The position numbers were made by a program, and so were the translations under genes. A DNA stretch of 60,744 nucleotides from Burkholderiaceae bacterium (lineage in GTDB: Bacteria > Pseudomonadota > Gammaproteobacteria > Burkholderiales > Burkholderiaceae_E). The notes under the pieces are model-generated. The model saw nothing but the letters and a program-made list of their open reading frames with translations, was not told where the DNA came from and made no database searches. Every line of letters starts with the position of its first letter. Position 1 is the stretch's first letter. This document shows positions 15,801 to 26,729 of this stretch, one piece after another. The stretch spans positions 1 to 60,744 of the forward strand of contig OMIE01000049.1 of the NCBI GenBank assembly GCA_900299025.1. Direction: 5' to 3'.

Positions 15801-18047
15801 TTATTTGCTTCGCTTCCTGCTGCTGTGTTTGGAGGCTGTTTTCTTGCCATTGCCTGAGACTTTGCTGCGACTGGGCTTAGCAGCCAACTTCGCCTTCAGA
15901 CCTTTGCGCTTTGTCGATTGGGGCTTTAGCTTTGCTCCTACTATGGGATCGTTGGCAGTCGGTATGGAGAGCGTTTCGCCGCGATGAGAATCATAACCAT
16001 GTTTATCGCTCGCCGCCTTGCTTATAAGATGTGACGATTTAGAACGAGATGTTTTTTCGACCATTCCAAATTCAATGCGTCTTGCCTCCAAGTCAACTCT
16101 CAAAAGTTGAACCACGAGTTCATCGCCTAGCCGGTATCGCCTTCCTGTACGTTCGCCGCGAAGTTCATGGCTGGCTTCATTAAATTGGAAGTAGTCACTG
16201 CCCAATTCCGAGACGTGTACCATACCTTCAACATAAAGCGACTCGAGCGTGACAAACAAGCCAAAGGGTGCAATGCCACTGATCCTTCCTTGATAGCTCT
16301 CGCCAACATGGGCACGCATAAACTGGCATTTGAGCCAGGCCTCAACATCGCGTGAGGCTTCATCAGCCCTTCGTTCAGATACGGAGCATGCAAGGCCTAA
16401 GGCTTCCCAGCGAGCCATTTCCTCTGCGCCTTTAGCGAGAGCCATTCGCTTGCGATGTATTAGCGCCTTAATGACCCGATGGACAAGCAAGTCGGGATAT
16501 CGGCGAATGGGCGATGTGAAGTGGGTGTAGGCCTCGTAAGCAAGCCCAAAGTGACCGGCTGGGTGGGGGCTATAGATCGCCTGCTGCATGGAGCGAAGCA
16601 CCATGGTTTGTAGCGGTTGAACATCGGGTCGACTTCTAATCTGTTGAAGCAGCTTGGCATAGTCGGATGGTTGTGGTTTTTCGCCACCTTCTAGCTGTAG
16701 GCCGGTGATGGCCAAATAAGCCCTAAGTTTGGCAAGCCGCTCGGGACTTGGTCCTTCGTGTACACGATAAAGGCCTGGGTGCTCGCTTCGGATAAGGAAG
16801 TCGGCCGCACATAAATTGGCCGCGAGCATGCATTCCTCGATAATTCTGTGAGCTTCGTTGCGGATCCGCGGCTCGATGCGCTCGATACGCCCATACTCAT
16901 CCATGAGCATCCTTGTCTCGGTGCTCTCGAAGTCGATGGCGCCACGGCGCCGTCTTTCAGCTACGAGTACGCTATAAACTTTCTGAAGGTTTTCAAAAAC
17001 AACAGCAAGCTTGCTGAATTTCTTCTTAGCCAGTGGATTTTGCTGCGACAAGGCGCTCCAAACTTCCTCGTAAGTGCAGCGCGCAGCCGAGTTCATGACA
17101 GCCTCGTAAAACTGATAGGCAAGCACTTGCCCCTGGCTAGAGATCACCATATCGCAAACGAGTACGAGTCGGTCGACCAAAGGATTGAGCGAACACAGCC
17201 CATTTGAAATCGCTTCGGGCAACATCGGGATCACTCGCCTCGGGAAGTAAACCGAGGTTCCTCGCGCTTGGGCATCTTGATCGAGCGCTGATCCTGATTT
17301 CACATAATGCGATACATCGGCAATTGCCACGAGCAAACGAAAGGTATTTGTATCAGCATCGGGTAGACAGTAGACCGCATCGTCAAAATCGCGAGCGTCT
17401 TCACCATCAATTGTGATGAGCGGCAAGTCGCGCAAATCGACCCGATTTTTGATCTCTGAGGCTTTCGGCAGCGCAGGCAATTTACGAAGCTCTTGAAGCG
17501 ATGCGTTGGAGAAGGAGACTGGCACGTCGAATTTGCGAACAGCGATCTCGATCTCCATCCCAGGGTCATCAATTTCACCGAGAACTTCATAGATCCGACC
17601 CATAGCCTGGCTGTGTCCCGAGGGCGGCACTGTGATTTCAACAACGACGACCTGCCCTGCTTTTGCCTGCCCTAAATCACCCGGCGCGACCAGAATATCG
17701 TGTTTGATGCGATGATCCTCGGGTACGACCCAGGAGACGCCTCGCTCCTGAATCATGCGCCCCACCAGTCGTTGCCGAGCCCTGTTGATCACTTCAAGGA
17801 TAACTGCCTGACGACGTCCTCGCTGGTCGATACCCGAAACTTTAGCAAGTACCGTATCCCCGTCCATGACTGACTGCATCTCTCGAGCGGGCAAAAACAA
17901 ATCACCAGAGCCATCGTCTGGAATCAAAAATCCAAAGCCATCGCGGTGACCTTGAACCCGCCCTTGAATCCCGGCACGTGTCGTTGCAGTGGCCACCTTA
18001 CCCGGATGCAGGGGCTTATGCTTTAGGTTTGGTGGAGATTTTGACAA
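15801..18047 (-). CDS. rnr: Exoribonuclease R, lacking the N-terminal HTH domain
   Basis: About 748 residues. The order is two cold-shock/OB domains (GRVQGHRDGFGFLIPD onward), the RNB catalytic domain with IDGEDARDFDDAVYC (the Asp cluster that binds Mg2+), an S1 domain (YQGRISGIAPFGLFVTLE) and a Lys/Ser-rich tail (KKTASKHSSRKRSK). RNase R degrades structured RNA 3' to 5'. The usual N-terminal winged-helix domain of beta- and gammaproteobacterial RNase R is absent: only about 30 unconserved residues precede the first OB fold, and the frame then runs backwards into tRNA-Leu. There is no ATG. I use a TTG at 18047; a GTG about 50 nt further in is an alternative. The start is therefore uncertain. 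Confidence 0.88.
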   Translation of the reverse strand: MSKSPPNLKHKPLHPGKVATATTRAGIQGRVQGHRDGFGFLIPDDGSGDLFLPAREMQSVMDGDTVLAKVSGIDQRGRRQAVILEVINRARQRLVGRMIQERGVSWVVPEDHRIKHDILVAPGDLGQAKAGQVVVVEITVPPSGHSQAMGRIYEVLGEIDDPGMEIEIAVRKFDVPVSFSNASLQELRKLPALPKASEIKNRVDLRDLPLITIDGEDARDFDDAVYCLPDADTNTFRLLVAIADVSHYVKSGSALDQDAQARGTSVYFPRRVIPMLPEAISNGLCSLNPLVDRLVLVCDMVISSQGQVLAYQFYEAVMNSAARCTYEEVWSALSQQNPLAKKKFSKLAVVFENLQKVYSVLVAERRRRGAIDFESTETRMLMDEYGRIERIEPRIRNEAHRIIEECMLAANLCAADFLIRSEHPGLYRVHEGPSPERLAKLRAYLAITGLQLEGGEKPQPSDYAKLLQQIRSRPDVQPLQTMVLRSMQQAIYSPHPAGHFGLAYEAYTHFTSPIRRYPDLLVHRVIKALIHRKRMALAKGAEEMARWEALGLACSVSERRADEASRDVEAWLKCQFMRAHVGESYQGRISGIAPFGLFVTLESLYVEGMVHVSELGSDYFQFNEASHELRGERTGRRYRLGDELVVQLLRVDLEARRIEFGMVEKTSRSKSSHLISKAASDKHGYDSHRGETLSIPTANDPIVGAKLKPQSTKRKGLKAKLAAKPSRSKVSGNGKKTASKHSSRKRSK

Positions 18048-18068
18048 AACAAAGCTCGGGTTTACACT
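18041..18068 (+). promoter_or_regulatory. Sigma-70 promoter of tRNA-Leu
   Basis: A consensus -35 TTGACA (18041-18046) and TACACT (18063-18068) are spaced by 16 nt, about 44 nt before the tRNA. The promoter lies on top of the 5' end of rnr, which is read the other way. Confidence 0.6.
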
Positions 18069-18111
18069 TGCCGACTCGCTTGATCCAGGAATACAGCCTG
18101 GAGCAAGCAAA

Positions 18112-18198
18112 GCCCAGATGGCGGAATTGGTAGACGCACTAGGTTCAGGTCCTAGCGGTGGTAACACTGTGGAGGTTCGAGTCCTCTTCTGGGCACCA
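18112..18198 (+). tRNA. tRNA-Leu (anticodon CAG)
   Basis: An 87-nt class II tRNA with acceptor GCCCAGA/TCTGGGC, anticodon stem CTAGG/CCTAG around the loop TTCAGGT, a long variable arm, T-loop GGTTCGAGTCC and an encoded CCA. Anticodon CAG reads CUG. It is on the plus strand between hpt and rnr, which are on the minus strand. A 6-bp stem CCCGAC/GTTGGG (18200-18215) follows directly and may help termination or processing. Confidence 0.97.
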
Positions 18199-18235
18199 TC
18201 CCGACTTAAGTTGGGAGCGCATCGCTTGGTGGCTC

Positions 18236-18748
18236 CTAATGAACATGGAGCCTGGGCCCTAAATCGGCGGGCTCCATTTGATCGTACAGTTCAAAAGGCT
18301 GAACGATCCAGGGATTGTCAGCAAGATATTCACAATAATAATCGGGTATAGCCACTGAGCATGCTTTGCGCCAAATCACGGCTGACCGAAGTTCGCGTAA
18401 CTGGGGATAGCGGCGCCGAAGCTCAGGAATGCCTTCCACCAGGGTTGCCCCGGAATCCACTAGGTCATCAACGAGCAACCACCGCGAACCCGGCAAGGGC
18501 ATCGCACTACTCATATGTTCGGCGATTTGCAGCCGACTCTGTTTGGTGCCGCTGTCCTCCCGATAAGAACTGGTAAACAAAACACCGAGCGGTTTGTCGA
18601 AGATACGCGATAACACGTCTCCAACCCGCATTCCCCCTCGGGCCAGACAAACAATCGCGTGAAAATCCCAGCCCGAGGCGTAAACCTGCGATGCGAGCTG
18701 TTCGATCAATCGATGGTATTGCTCCCAGGTGACATGCAGCTTTTTCAT
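18236..18748 (-). CDS. Purine-type phosphoribosyltransferase
   Basis: A 170-residue type I PRTase. The PRPP-binding loop WLLVDDLVDSGATL gives the hallmark 'DD-x(2)-DSGATL', and an upstream CLARGGMRVGD loop contacts pyrophosphate. Such enzymes salvage hypoxanthine, guanine or xanthine by joining them to PRPP. The same gene sits between purA and rnr in other Burkholderiales, and its place just after purA supports a purine role. The exact base is not determined by sequence. The ATG at 18748 is followed by a plausible N-terminus, MKKLHVTWEQYHRLI. Confidence 0.88.
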   Translation of the reverse strand: MKKLHVTWEQYHRLIEQLASQVYASGWDFHAIVCLARGGMRVGDVLSRIFDKPLGVLFTSSYREDSGTKQSRLQIAEHMSSAMPLPGSRWLLVDDLVDSGATLVEGIPELRRRYPQLRELRSAVIWRKACSVAIPDYYCEYLADNPWIVQPFELYDQMEPADLGPRLHVH

Positions 18749-18803
18749 CGTAGGTAGGCCCTCGCGGCGAAATCAAACAAAGCCAAACAAATGGTAAACA
18801 AGA

Positions 18804-20095
<1,292 letters not shown>

Positions 20096-20110
20096 CAAAT
20101 ATCCTTTCAA

Positions 20111-20125
20111 GCATGTTTTACATGC
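20111..20125 (-). repeat. Small perfect hairpin in the purA leader
   Basis: GCATGT and ACATGC form a 6-bp stem with a TTT loop, 15 nt upstream of the purA start and next to its ribosome binding site. A role in translation control is possible but unproven. Confidence 0.3.
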
Positions 20126-20186
20126 AGGTTGATAAATATTAAAACCTATATCGACTGAAACTTAGATCGATTACCCCAGCACGCAA

Positions 20187-21365
20187 CTAAAGAGTTTGAA
20201 GCTGCCAATCCCCGTTTAGAAGAACGAGAGCACGATCACATTGAAACTCCTCTTGTTCGTCTTCATGACCTGGCATCACTTGAACAACGATCTCACCCTT
20301 AGCTCGAAGTGCCCTCACTGCAGCGCGTAGTGCGGGGTCATCACGCCACGGTGCGCGAACCGCTAATGCTGGGCAAGGCTCGGGCGCAAGTGCTGCAAGC
20401 TCTCTCAACTCGAGCGAAAATCCAGTCGCTGCCCGCGATCGGCCAAAACTTGCACCGACATTGTCATAGCGGCCGCCTCTTGCGACTGCTACCGGATGTT
20501 GATCGAGATAAGCACTAAAGCTAATGCCCGTGTGGTATTGCCAACCTCTCATATCACCGAAGTCCACTGATAGCCTCAACTGCGGGTAGTCTTGCCACAA
20601 ATTTGCTTCAGCGATTTTCCGAAGACCGTCTAAGACCTCGTGGACTAATCGGTGCTCGGGCAAGAGTTCGGCCGCCCGACGAAGCAGCGAATCATCTTGA
20701 GCCGAAATATCACCGTATAACATACTGATTTCCGAAAGGATTTCAGCCAACGTTAGATCGATTTCGCCGAGCTGGGCGCGTAATTGCGGTAGGTTCTTGG
20801 AAAGCACCAAATCATGAACTAAATCATGAAGATTATGATTTAAACCTCTGATTTCACATATAATTCTTACGATGCCTGCAGGTGATAAATCCAACTGTAG
20901 GCGGTTCGAACCGGCGAGCCTAATGGCCTCGACCATGAGCTCCATAACCTCAAGATCTGCCTCGAGTCCTTGATGTCCGTAGATCTCGCATCCCGCCTGT
21001 AAAGGCTCCCTCGAACCCGCAAGCGACTGTTGCCTCGTATGAAGCACTGAGCCCGTGTAGCAAAGTCGGACCACTTGTTGCCGATTAAGTCGATGTGCGT
21101 CGATTCGTGCCACTTGGGGCGTCATATCGGCACGGACGGCTAAGGTACGGCCTGACAGTAAATCGACCGTTTGAAACATTTGTTGCGCTAAATCCTTGCC
21201 AGATCCAACCAGCAAAGCATCCAAGTACTCGACTAAGGGCGGAGCGACTAACTCGTAGCCATAAACTCTAAAAAGATCGAGTAAGCGACGACGTAAGTCT
21301 TCAATACGACGTGCCTCAGTGGGCAGCACGTCAGAAATACCTTCGGGTAACAGCCAGCGGGGCAT
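20187..21365 (-). CDS. hisZ: ATP phosphoribosyltransferase regulatory subunit HisZ
   Basis: A 392-residue paralogue of histidyl-tRNA synthetase. It has the class II motif-2 region (VRADMTPQVARIDAH) and begins MPRWLLPEGISDVLP, but it lacks the anticodon-binding domain of HisS and its histidine-specific catalytic arginine motif. HisZ forms a complex with the short form of HisG and is required for feedback-controlled ATP phosphoribosyl transfer, the first step of histidine synthesis. Its position between hflC/DUF2065 and purA is the standard one in Burkholderiales, far from the his operon. The true HisS is separately present at 28556-29857. Confidence 0.93.
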   Translation of the reverse strand: MPRWLLPEGISDVLPTEARRIEDLRRRLLDLFRVYGYELVAPPLVEYLDALLVGSGKDLAQQMFQTVDLLSGRTLAVRADMTPQVARIDAHRLNRQQVVRLCYTGSVLHTRQQSLAGSREPLQAGCEIYGHQGLEADLEVMELMVEAIRLAGSNRLQLDLSPAGIVRIICEIRGLNHNLHDLVHDLVLSKNLPQLRAQLGEIDLTLAEILSEISMLYGDISAQDDSLLRRAAELLPEHRLVHEVLDGLRKIAEANLWQDYPQLRLSVDFGDMRGWQYHTGISFSAYLDQHPVAVARGGRYDNVGASFGRSRAATGFSLELRELAALAPEPCPALAVRAPWRDDPALRAAVRALRAKGEIVVQVMPGHEDEQEEFQCDRALVLLNGDWQLQTL

Positions 21366-21404
21366 GGGGAATGAGTGTAGATAAACCGAAAGTTTAACGA
21401 AGAT

Positions 21405-21584
21405 TCACAGCCACAAAAGCCCCGTGCCAATAGCAAGCGCGGCAAGTGCGAACTGTCGGATGCGATTTGGCTCGATATCACCTAGCTTTCTCATCGTCTC
21501 ACGCCAGCGATCCGGAGCAACAAAGGGCATAAAGGCTTCAAAAATAAGCGCTAAACCAAGCGCTTTAAGCCAAAGCTCAGGCAT
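21405..21584 (-). CDS. DUF2065 (YjeT) small membrane protein
   Basis: A 59-residue protein from the ATG at 21584: two hydrophobic helices (about 4-20 and 45-59) joined by the conserved loop APDRWRETMRKLGDIEPNRI. This is the DUF2065/YjeT pattern. It starts 4 nt after the hflC stop, and in proteobacteria this family regularly follows hflC. Function unknown; a link to the HflKC membrane complex is inferred from location. The frame extends further upstream inside hflC, but that part is a reading-frame shadow. Confidence 0.85.
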   Translation of the reverse strand: MPELWLKALGLALIFEAFMPFVAPDRWRETMRKLGDIEPNRIRQFALAALAIGTGLLWL

Positions 21585-21588
21585 GCCC

Positions 21589-22485
21589 TCAACGCGCCGC
21601 AGGTGCAGCGCGTGCGGCCCCACCCGGTCCTTTGAAGTATTTGAAAAACTCGGAACTTGGATCGAGGACCATAACGTCTCGCTTCGCCAAGAAGCTTTCC
21701 CGGTAGGCTTGCAAACTTCGATAAAACGCTGCGAAATCAGGGTTTTGCCCGAAAGCTTCGCCGTAAAGCGACGCAGCTCTCGCATCGCCCTGCCCTTTGA
21801 TTCGCTGCGCGTCTCGGTAAGCTTCGGCAAGGATAACGTCGCGTTGACGCTCAGCATCTGCGCGAATCTTTTCCGATTCAGCACCACCGGTCGCACGGCG
21901 CTCGTTAGCAACCCGCTTTCGCTCGGATTGCATACGCTCGAATACTCGGTCAGCGACCTCAGGTGCGAAGTCCACCCGCTTAAACCGAACGTCGACGATC
22001 TCTGCGCCAATTTCTTTGGCTGACTCATTGAGCTTGTTACGGAGTTCCTCGACAATTTTCTCGCGTTCCCCCGAAATAAGTTCAGAAACAGTGATCTTGG
22101 AGATCTCGATATTCATGCCATCTCGCAAGCTTCTTAACAAGCGATCGGCAGCGACTGCCTGACTACCACTGACTGATCGAATGAAGACTTTCACGTCCAC
22201 GATGCGCCATTTCACATAAGAATCCACCTGCAAGTTAAGCTTTTCTGATGTGATGAATCGGTCGGTGTCCGGCGTGTCGATCGTAAGGATGCGCTTGTCA
22301 AAATAAGTGACATTTTGAAAGGGCGGGGGAAGCTTAAAGTGGAGCCCTGGTGTTTCGATGACGCGTTTGATTTCGCCAAGGGCATAAACCACTGCGAATT
22401 GCCTTTGGTCGACGACAAACAGCGAAGAAAGTGCCAACAAGCCAACCAGCGGAAGGCTTACCGCCAAAACCATTAATCGATTCAT
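21589..22485 (-). CDS. hflC: FtsH protease modulator HflC
   Basis: A 298-residue SPFH/prohibitin-family protein: an N-terminal membrane helix (residues 5-25), the SPFH domain (VVDQRQFAVVYALGEI onward) and a long charged coiled coil (about 190-240, rich in ERMQSERKRVANERRA). HflC and HflK form a large periplasm-facing cage around FtsH and restrain its proteolysis. The start ATG at 22485 overlaps the hflK stop by 4 nt, so the two are translationally coupled. The small DUF2065 gene follows. Confidence 0.95.
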   Translation of the reverse strand: MNRLMVLAVSLPLVGLLALSSLFVVDQRQFAVVYALGEIKRVIETPGLHFKLPPPFQNVTYFDKRILTIDTPDTDRFITSEKLNLQVDSYVKWRIVDVKVFIRSVSGSQAVAADRLLRSLRDGMNIEISKITVSELISGEREKIVEELRNKLNESAKEIGAEIVDVRFKRVDFAPEVADRVFERMQSERKRVANERRATGGAESEKIRADAERQRDVILAEAYRDAQRIKGQGDARAASLYGEAFGQNPDFAAFYRSLQAYRESFLAKRDVMVLDPSSEFFKYFKGPGGAARAAPAAR

Positions 22486-23819
22486 CGCCCAGACTCCCGC
22501 TCTCTCATACGTGCTGCCCCTCGACCTCTACTTTCTTCGCTTCCAACACGAGGGACTGCCGGCGCAGGGCTTTGTGACGACAACTCGCCATTGGTGGGCT
22601 TATTAGCCGTGCCCGTGGACGAATCGGTGCCTGATTGCTGAATCAACTTATCGAGAGGAAGGTAAAGCAGATTACCGCCGGCTTTACTGTCCACAAAGAC
22701 CTTGGCGTTATTGGCAAAGACCTGCTGCATCACCTCAAGGTACATACGGTCACGGGTAACTTGTGGCGCTTTTGAATACTCGACTAAGACTTGCTTGAAT
22801 CGGCTTGCGTCACCTTCTGCCGTTGCGATGGTTGATTGGCGATAGCCTTCAGCTTCTTGCATCAGGCGCGCAGCCGCACCTCGCGCCTTTGGGATGACGT
22901 CGTTTGCGTAGGCCATGCCTTCGTTGATCAAACGTTCCCGGTCTTGAGCAGCTTTGTTAGCATCTTCAAAAGCAGCTTGGACCTGCTCGGGCGGTTGAGC
23001 CTGTTGAACATTCAGATCGACAATGGTTATACCGACTTTATACCGATTAAGAATGTTTTGTGTTTGCTGGCGTGCTGCTTTGGCGACTGCTTCCTTCTCC
23101 TCGTAAAGCACCTGATCAATTGTCTTCGTTCCAACAACCTCGCGTGTCGCTGTTTCGGCGGCTTGCCTAATCAAGTTATCGGGTCCACCGCTTAACTGGT
23201 TGTTGAATAAATAAGAACGTGCATCGCTGATCCGATACTGAACTGCAATTTGCAAGTCAACGATGCTTTGGTCCTGAGAAAGCATTAGGGCTTCTTTAAG
23301 TACTTTATTTTTGACATTTCCTCGATATCCAACCTCAGCTTGCCTCAACTGCTGAGTGTTAACGAGCTCGGCTTGCTGAACGGGATAAGGCATCCGCCAG
23401 GAAAGTCCTGGACTCTCATTGAGTTGCCGAAACTCCCCAAATTGCAATATGGCGGCCACATGACCCTCTGGGAGGATGTAGATACCACTACCCAACCAGA
23501 GCGCAAGCAATACCGCAGCAAGCGCGCCAAGGCCCCCTTTTCCGAACGATGGCGTAGGCATACTCGGTCCGGAGGACGAAGGTCCGCGCGGTCCCTGGCC
23601 GCGTCCGCCTCTGAACACCTGATTAAGCTTGCGGTTAAAGTCACGCCACAACTCGTCGAGATCGGGAGGCGAGTCAGGACGGCGTGAGCGCCGTTCATCC
23701 CGTCCCGCATCATCCCTGTCGTTTTGGGGTTGGTTGGAGCCTTGCCCCGTTCCTTGGGAGCTGTTTCGTCCCCATCCGGGGTCGTTTAGCGAAAAAACGC
23801 GTCGCAAGAAAGCCCTCAT
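22482..23819 (-). CDS. hflK: FtsH protease modulator HflK
   Basis: A 445-residue SPFH protein. A Gly/Ser/Arg-rich cytoplasmic N-terminus with DPGWGRNS leads to one membrane helix (about 96-115), the SPFH domain (YILPEGHVAAILQFG) and a coiled coil. The C-terminus is low-complexity (Ser/Pro/Gly). It assembles with HflC around FtsH. It starts 11 nt after hflX and overlaps hflC by 4 nt in the hfq-hflX-hflK-hflC unit. Confidence 0.95.
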   Translation of the reverse strand: MRAFLRRVFSLNDPGWGRNSSQGTGQGSNQPQNDRDDAGRDERRSRRPDSPPDLDELWRDFNRKLNQVFRGGRGQGPRGPSSSGPSMPTPSFGKGGLGALAAVLLALWLGSGIYILPEGHVAAILQFGEFRQLNESPGLSWRMPYPVQQAELVNTQQLRQAEVGYRGNVKNKVLKEALMLSQDQSIVDLQIAVQYRISDARSYLFNNQLSGGPDNLIRQAAETATREVVGTKTIDQVLYEEKEAVAKAARQQTQNILNRYKVGITIVDLNVQQAQPPEQVQAAFEDANKAAQDRERLINEGMAYANDVIPKARGAAARLMQEAEGYRQSTIATAEGDASRFKQVLVEYSKAPQVTRDRMYLEVMQQVFANNAKVFVDSKAGGNLLYLPLDKLIQQSGTDSSTGTANKPTNGELSSQSPAPAVPRVGSEESRGRGAARMRERESGR

Positions 23820-23830
23820 CTGGATTTAAC

Positions 23831-24982
23831 CTAATTGGTAGATAAAGAATTAAAAGACCAATGCGATGAGGACTGGTCTTCGGAAGACGTGTCAAGTACA
23901 TGCATTCGAAGGCGGTGCATGATCGCCTCTCTCACCAGCTCGATACCCGATCGCTCCTGCGCGCTGATATGTATCTTTTGGATCCTACCATAGGGATCCT
24001 TCTGCACACCGGGACTCAGGTCAATCAGATCGCACTTGTTGACGATCTCAATACAAGCCAAGTCACCAGCGCCGATCTCGCTCAAAACCTTGCTTACCTC
24101 TTGGCTTTGCCGGTCACGTTCGGGGCTCGAGCCATCGATCACATGCAATAAAAGGTCAGCCTGGGCGGTTTCTTCCAGCGTTGCGTGAAAGGCATCGACC
24201 AGGCTGTGTGGCAAATCGCGTACGAATCCAACAGTATCGGACAACACACCATCAAGTCCTTCGCCAAGATGAATACGTCTTGTCAATGTATCAAGCGTTG
24301 CAAAGAGCTTATCGGCGGCATAGGCTGGCGCATTGGAACCGGCTAAAGCATTGAAAAGGGTTGACTTTCCGGCATTGGTATAGCCGACCAGCGAGATCTT
24401 AAAAGCGCCTTGTCGGGTTCTTGCTTTTCGCCTTGTCTGCCTTTGTTTAGCCATCAAGGCAAGGCGCTCGCGTAAACGCCGGATCTTGACCTCGATCATT
24501 CGACGGTCAAGTTCAATCTGGCGCTCACCAGGCCCGCCGCGCACGCCGATGCCTCCCCGCTGCCGTTCAAGGTGCGACCACATGCGCACGAGCCGAGTGG
24601 ACTGGTGCTGAAGCCTTGCGAGCTCTACCTGGGCTTGCCCTTCTTGACTCTGGGCGCGCCTTGCGAAAATCTCAAGGATGAGCTCGGTTCGGTCGAGCAC
24701 AGGAACCTGCCAGATTCTGTTGAGATTACGTTGATGAACCGCAGACAGTGCTTGGTCAAAGACCACTTCCGTGATAGCTTCACTGGCAATGATCGATGCT
24801 ATCTCGTCGGCTTTACCGCTTCCGATAAAGAGTGCGGGATCCGGTCGATCGCGGCGACACCTCAGTCTTGCAGCAGGCTCAAGACCAGCCGATAGGGCAA
24901 GAGCATGCAGCTCGTCCAGATCTGCGGCGGAGCGCTTTTGGGAATCAACGCCGATCAGCAGGCTTCGGGAGTTGAAGGTCAC
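23831..24982 (-). CDS. hflX: Ribosome-rescue GTPase HflX
   Basis: A 383-residue GTPase with the N-terminal HflX domain, including the glycine-rich [11 protein letters not shown] (143-153), then the G domain: G1 GYTNAGKST (200-208), G3 [10 protein letters not shown] and G4 NKCD. HflX splits stalled or heat-damaged 70S ribosomes and can act as an RNA helicase. The start at 24982 overlaps the hfq stop by 4 nt (ATGA). Length is within the family range, with a short C-terminal tail. Confidence 0.95.
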   Translation of the reverse strand: MTFNSRSLLIGVDSQKRSAADLDELHALALSAGLEPAARLRCRRDRPDPALFIGSGKADEIASIIASEAITEVVFDQALSAVHQRNLNRIWQVPVLDRTELILEIFARRAQSQEGQAQVELARLQHQSTRLVRMWSHLERQRGGIGVRGGPGERQIELDRRMIEVKIRRLRERLALMAKQRQTRRKARTRQGAFKISLVGYTNAGKSTLFNALAGSNAPAYAADKLFATLDTLTRRIHLGEGLDGVLSDTVGFVRDLPHSLVDAFHATLEETAQADLLLHVIDGSSPERDRQSQEVSKVLSEIGAGDLACIEIVNKCDLIDLSPGVQKDPYGRIQKIHISAQERSGIELVREAIMHRLRMHVLDTSSEDQSSSHWSFNSLSTN

Positions 24983-25215
24983 CCTGCGTCAGTGTCAGAG
25001 GAGAAGTTAACCGCACGCGAAGGCACAACCGTAGAAATGGCGTGTTTATAGACCATTTGGGTGACTGTGTTGCGAAGCAAGACCACGTACTGGTCGAAGG
25101 ACTCAATATGACCCTGTAGCTTGATACCGTTGACGAGATAAATCGATACAGGCACATGCTCTTTTCGAAGCATGTTGAGAAATGGGTCTTGTAAAAGCTG
25201 GCCTTTGTTGCTCAT
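24979..25215 (-). CDS. hfq: RNA chaperone Hfq
   Basis: A 78-residue Sm-like protein: [20 protein letters not shown] with the proximal-face residues, Sm1 with [15 protein letters not shown], and Sm2 ending in the YKHAIST motif. The tail is short (about 10 residues) compared with the 30-residue disordered tail of E. coli Hfq. It forms a hexamer that pairs small RNAs with mRNAs. The ATG at 25215 has GGAG 8-12 nt upstream; a longer frame up to 25314 is not expected to be used. The gap of 95 nt to der may hold a separate hfq promoter. Confidence 0.95.
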   Translation of the reverse strand: MSNKGQLLQDPFLNMLRKEHVPVSIYLVNGIKLQGHIESFDQYVVLLRNTVTQMVYKHAISTVVPSRAVNFSSDTDAG

Positions 25216-25310
25216 TGTCGTAGCTCCGTTAGATCTTGTTTTCTTGTCGCGGGAGTCTTGTCTTATCCCTGTAGCTTGAATTTTGCCTTCTTCCACCGAA
25301 GTCGCAAGTC

Positions 25311-26729
25311 TCAATCCTCTTTAGCGTAGGGGTTTGTTGATGATCGCCACTCAATCCTCAACGGTGTGCCTTGTAGCTTAAAGACATCTCTGAACCACGA
25401 TTCAAGATAACGTTGATAAGTCTCGGGAATCCGATCAAGTGAATTGCCGTGAATAATGACGACAGGGGGATTTTGTCCGCCCTGATGGGCATAGCGCAGC
25501 TTGGGTCGAAACGGCCCTTTGCGTGGCGGTTGTTGCCGTTCGACGGCTTCTCGCAGCGCCCGAGTCAATTTGGGTGTTGGTAACTTTGCCATCGCTGCGG
25601 CGAATGCTTGATCGACGGCGCGCATTAAACTGGCCAGACCTCGTCCATGTTTCGCAGAAATGAAGCAAAGCTCTGCAAATTGTAGAAACTGAAGCGATTG
25701 TAATAAGGTTCGCTTAAAGTTTTGCTTCGCCGCCGCATCGAGTGAGTCCCACTTATTGACAGCAACAACAACTGCGCGACCAGCATCGAGGATGTAGTTG
25801 GCAATACCCGCATCAAGATGCCCTACCCCGTCGCCGGCATCAAGCATCAATACACAAACATGGCTTTGTTCTATAGCTTGCAGCGTTTTAACGACTGAAA
25901 ACTTCTCAATCACTTCGTGGACCTTACCGCGCTTTCGCAAACCTGCCGTGTCGACCAAGGTGTAGTCGCGACCTTGGTGCTTGAAATCGATCGATAAAGC
26001 ATCGCGTGTGGTCCCAGGCTGGTCATAAGCGATCACACGTTCTTCACCGAGTAATGTATTGATCAAGGTTGACTTGCCCGCATTCGGGCGCCCAACAATC
26101 GCCACCCGCATTGCCTGAACTTTGGCATGAACGCTGACAGGGCTGCCCTGCTCTGGGGCCTGGTCATTTAAGTCTTCGGCGCTTTCAATGAGCGCGCTAT
26201 GCTCTTTAGAAAATGCTACGAGCTCTTCTTCAAATATGCTGTCTATGAGCGATCGCACACCATCGCCATGCGCAGCTGACAGCGCAAACATACGAGGAAA
26301 GCCCAACTCTTGAAAGTCGGCAAGTACATGATCCGGTCGCATACCCTCGCACTTATTCACCGCGAGAATGAGCTTGCTAGCCGTCTTTCGCAGCTCGGTA
26401 GCAATCTCCAGATCCCGAGGGGCCAAGCCTTGGCGCCCATCCACAATAAAGAGCACGACATCAGCTTCAACAACCGCGAGCCTCGCCTGACGTGCCATTT
26501 CCGCAGCGATGCCATCTTTTGCAACAGGTTCAAAACCACCGGTATCAATAACGATGTAGTGTTCAGAGCCCAAGCGTCCTCTTCCGTATTGTCTGTCTCT
26601 CGTTAAACCCGGAAGATCGGCAACAAGCGCATCGCGAGAGCGCGTCAGTCGATTAAAGAGCGTTGATTTACCGACGTTTGGACGTCCAACAATGGCAAGG
26701 ACTGGCCAGCGTTGCAACGCTTCAAGCAT
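25311..26729 (-). CDS. der: Ribosome assembly GTPase Der (EngA)
   Basis: A 472-residue protein with two tandem Era-type G domains, each with its own P-loop: GRPNVGKST (15-23) and GRPNAGKST (about 210). NKCE/NKWD-type G4 motifs (AVNKCEG, AVNKWDS) and a C-terminal KH-like domain ([18 protein letters not shown]) follow. Der acts in assembly of the 50S subunit. The start overlaps the bamB stop by 8 nt, as in the conserved bamB-der pair. Confidence 0.95.
   Translation of the reverse strand: MLEALQRWPVLAIVGRPNVGKSTLFNRLTRSRDALVADLPGLTRDRQYGRGRLGSEHYIVIDTGGFEPVAKDGIAAEMARQARLAVVEADVVLFIVDGRQGLAPRDLEIATELRKTASKLILAVNKCEGMRPDHVLADFQELGFPRMFALSAAHGDGVRSLIDSIFEEELVAFSKEHSALIESAEDLNDQAPEQGSPVSVHAKVQAMRVAIVGRPNAGKSTLINTLLGEERVIAYDQPGTTRDALSIDFKHQGRDYTLVDTAGLRKRGKVHEVIEKFSVVKTLQAIEQSHVCVLMLDAGDGVGHLDAGIANYILDAGRAVVVAVNKWDSLDAAAKQNFKRTLLQSLQFLQFAELCFISAKHGRGLASLMRAVDQAFAAAMAKLPTPKLTRALREAVERQQPPRKGPFRPKLRYAHQGGQNPPVVIIHGNSLDRIPETYQRYLESWFRDVFKLQGTPLRIEWRSSTNPYAKED

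Noticed and set aside
21585-22055. Extension of the DUF2065 frame into hflC
   Set aside because: The added sequence is out of frame with hflC and not like any family; the 59-residue form is complete.
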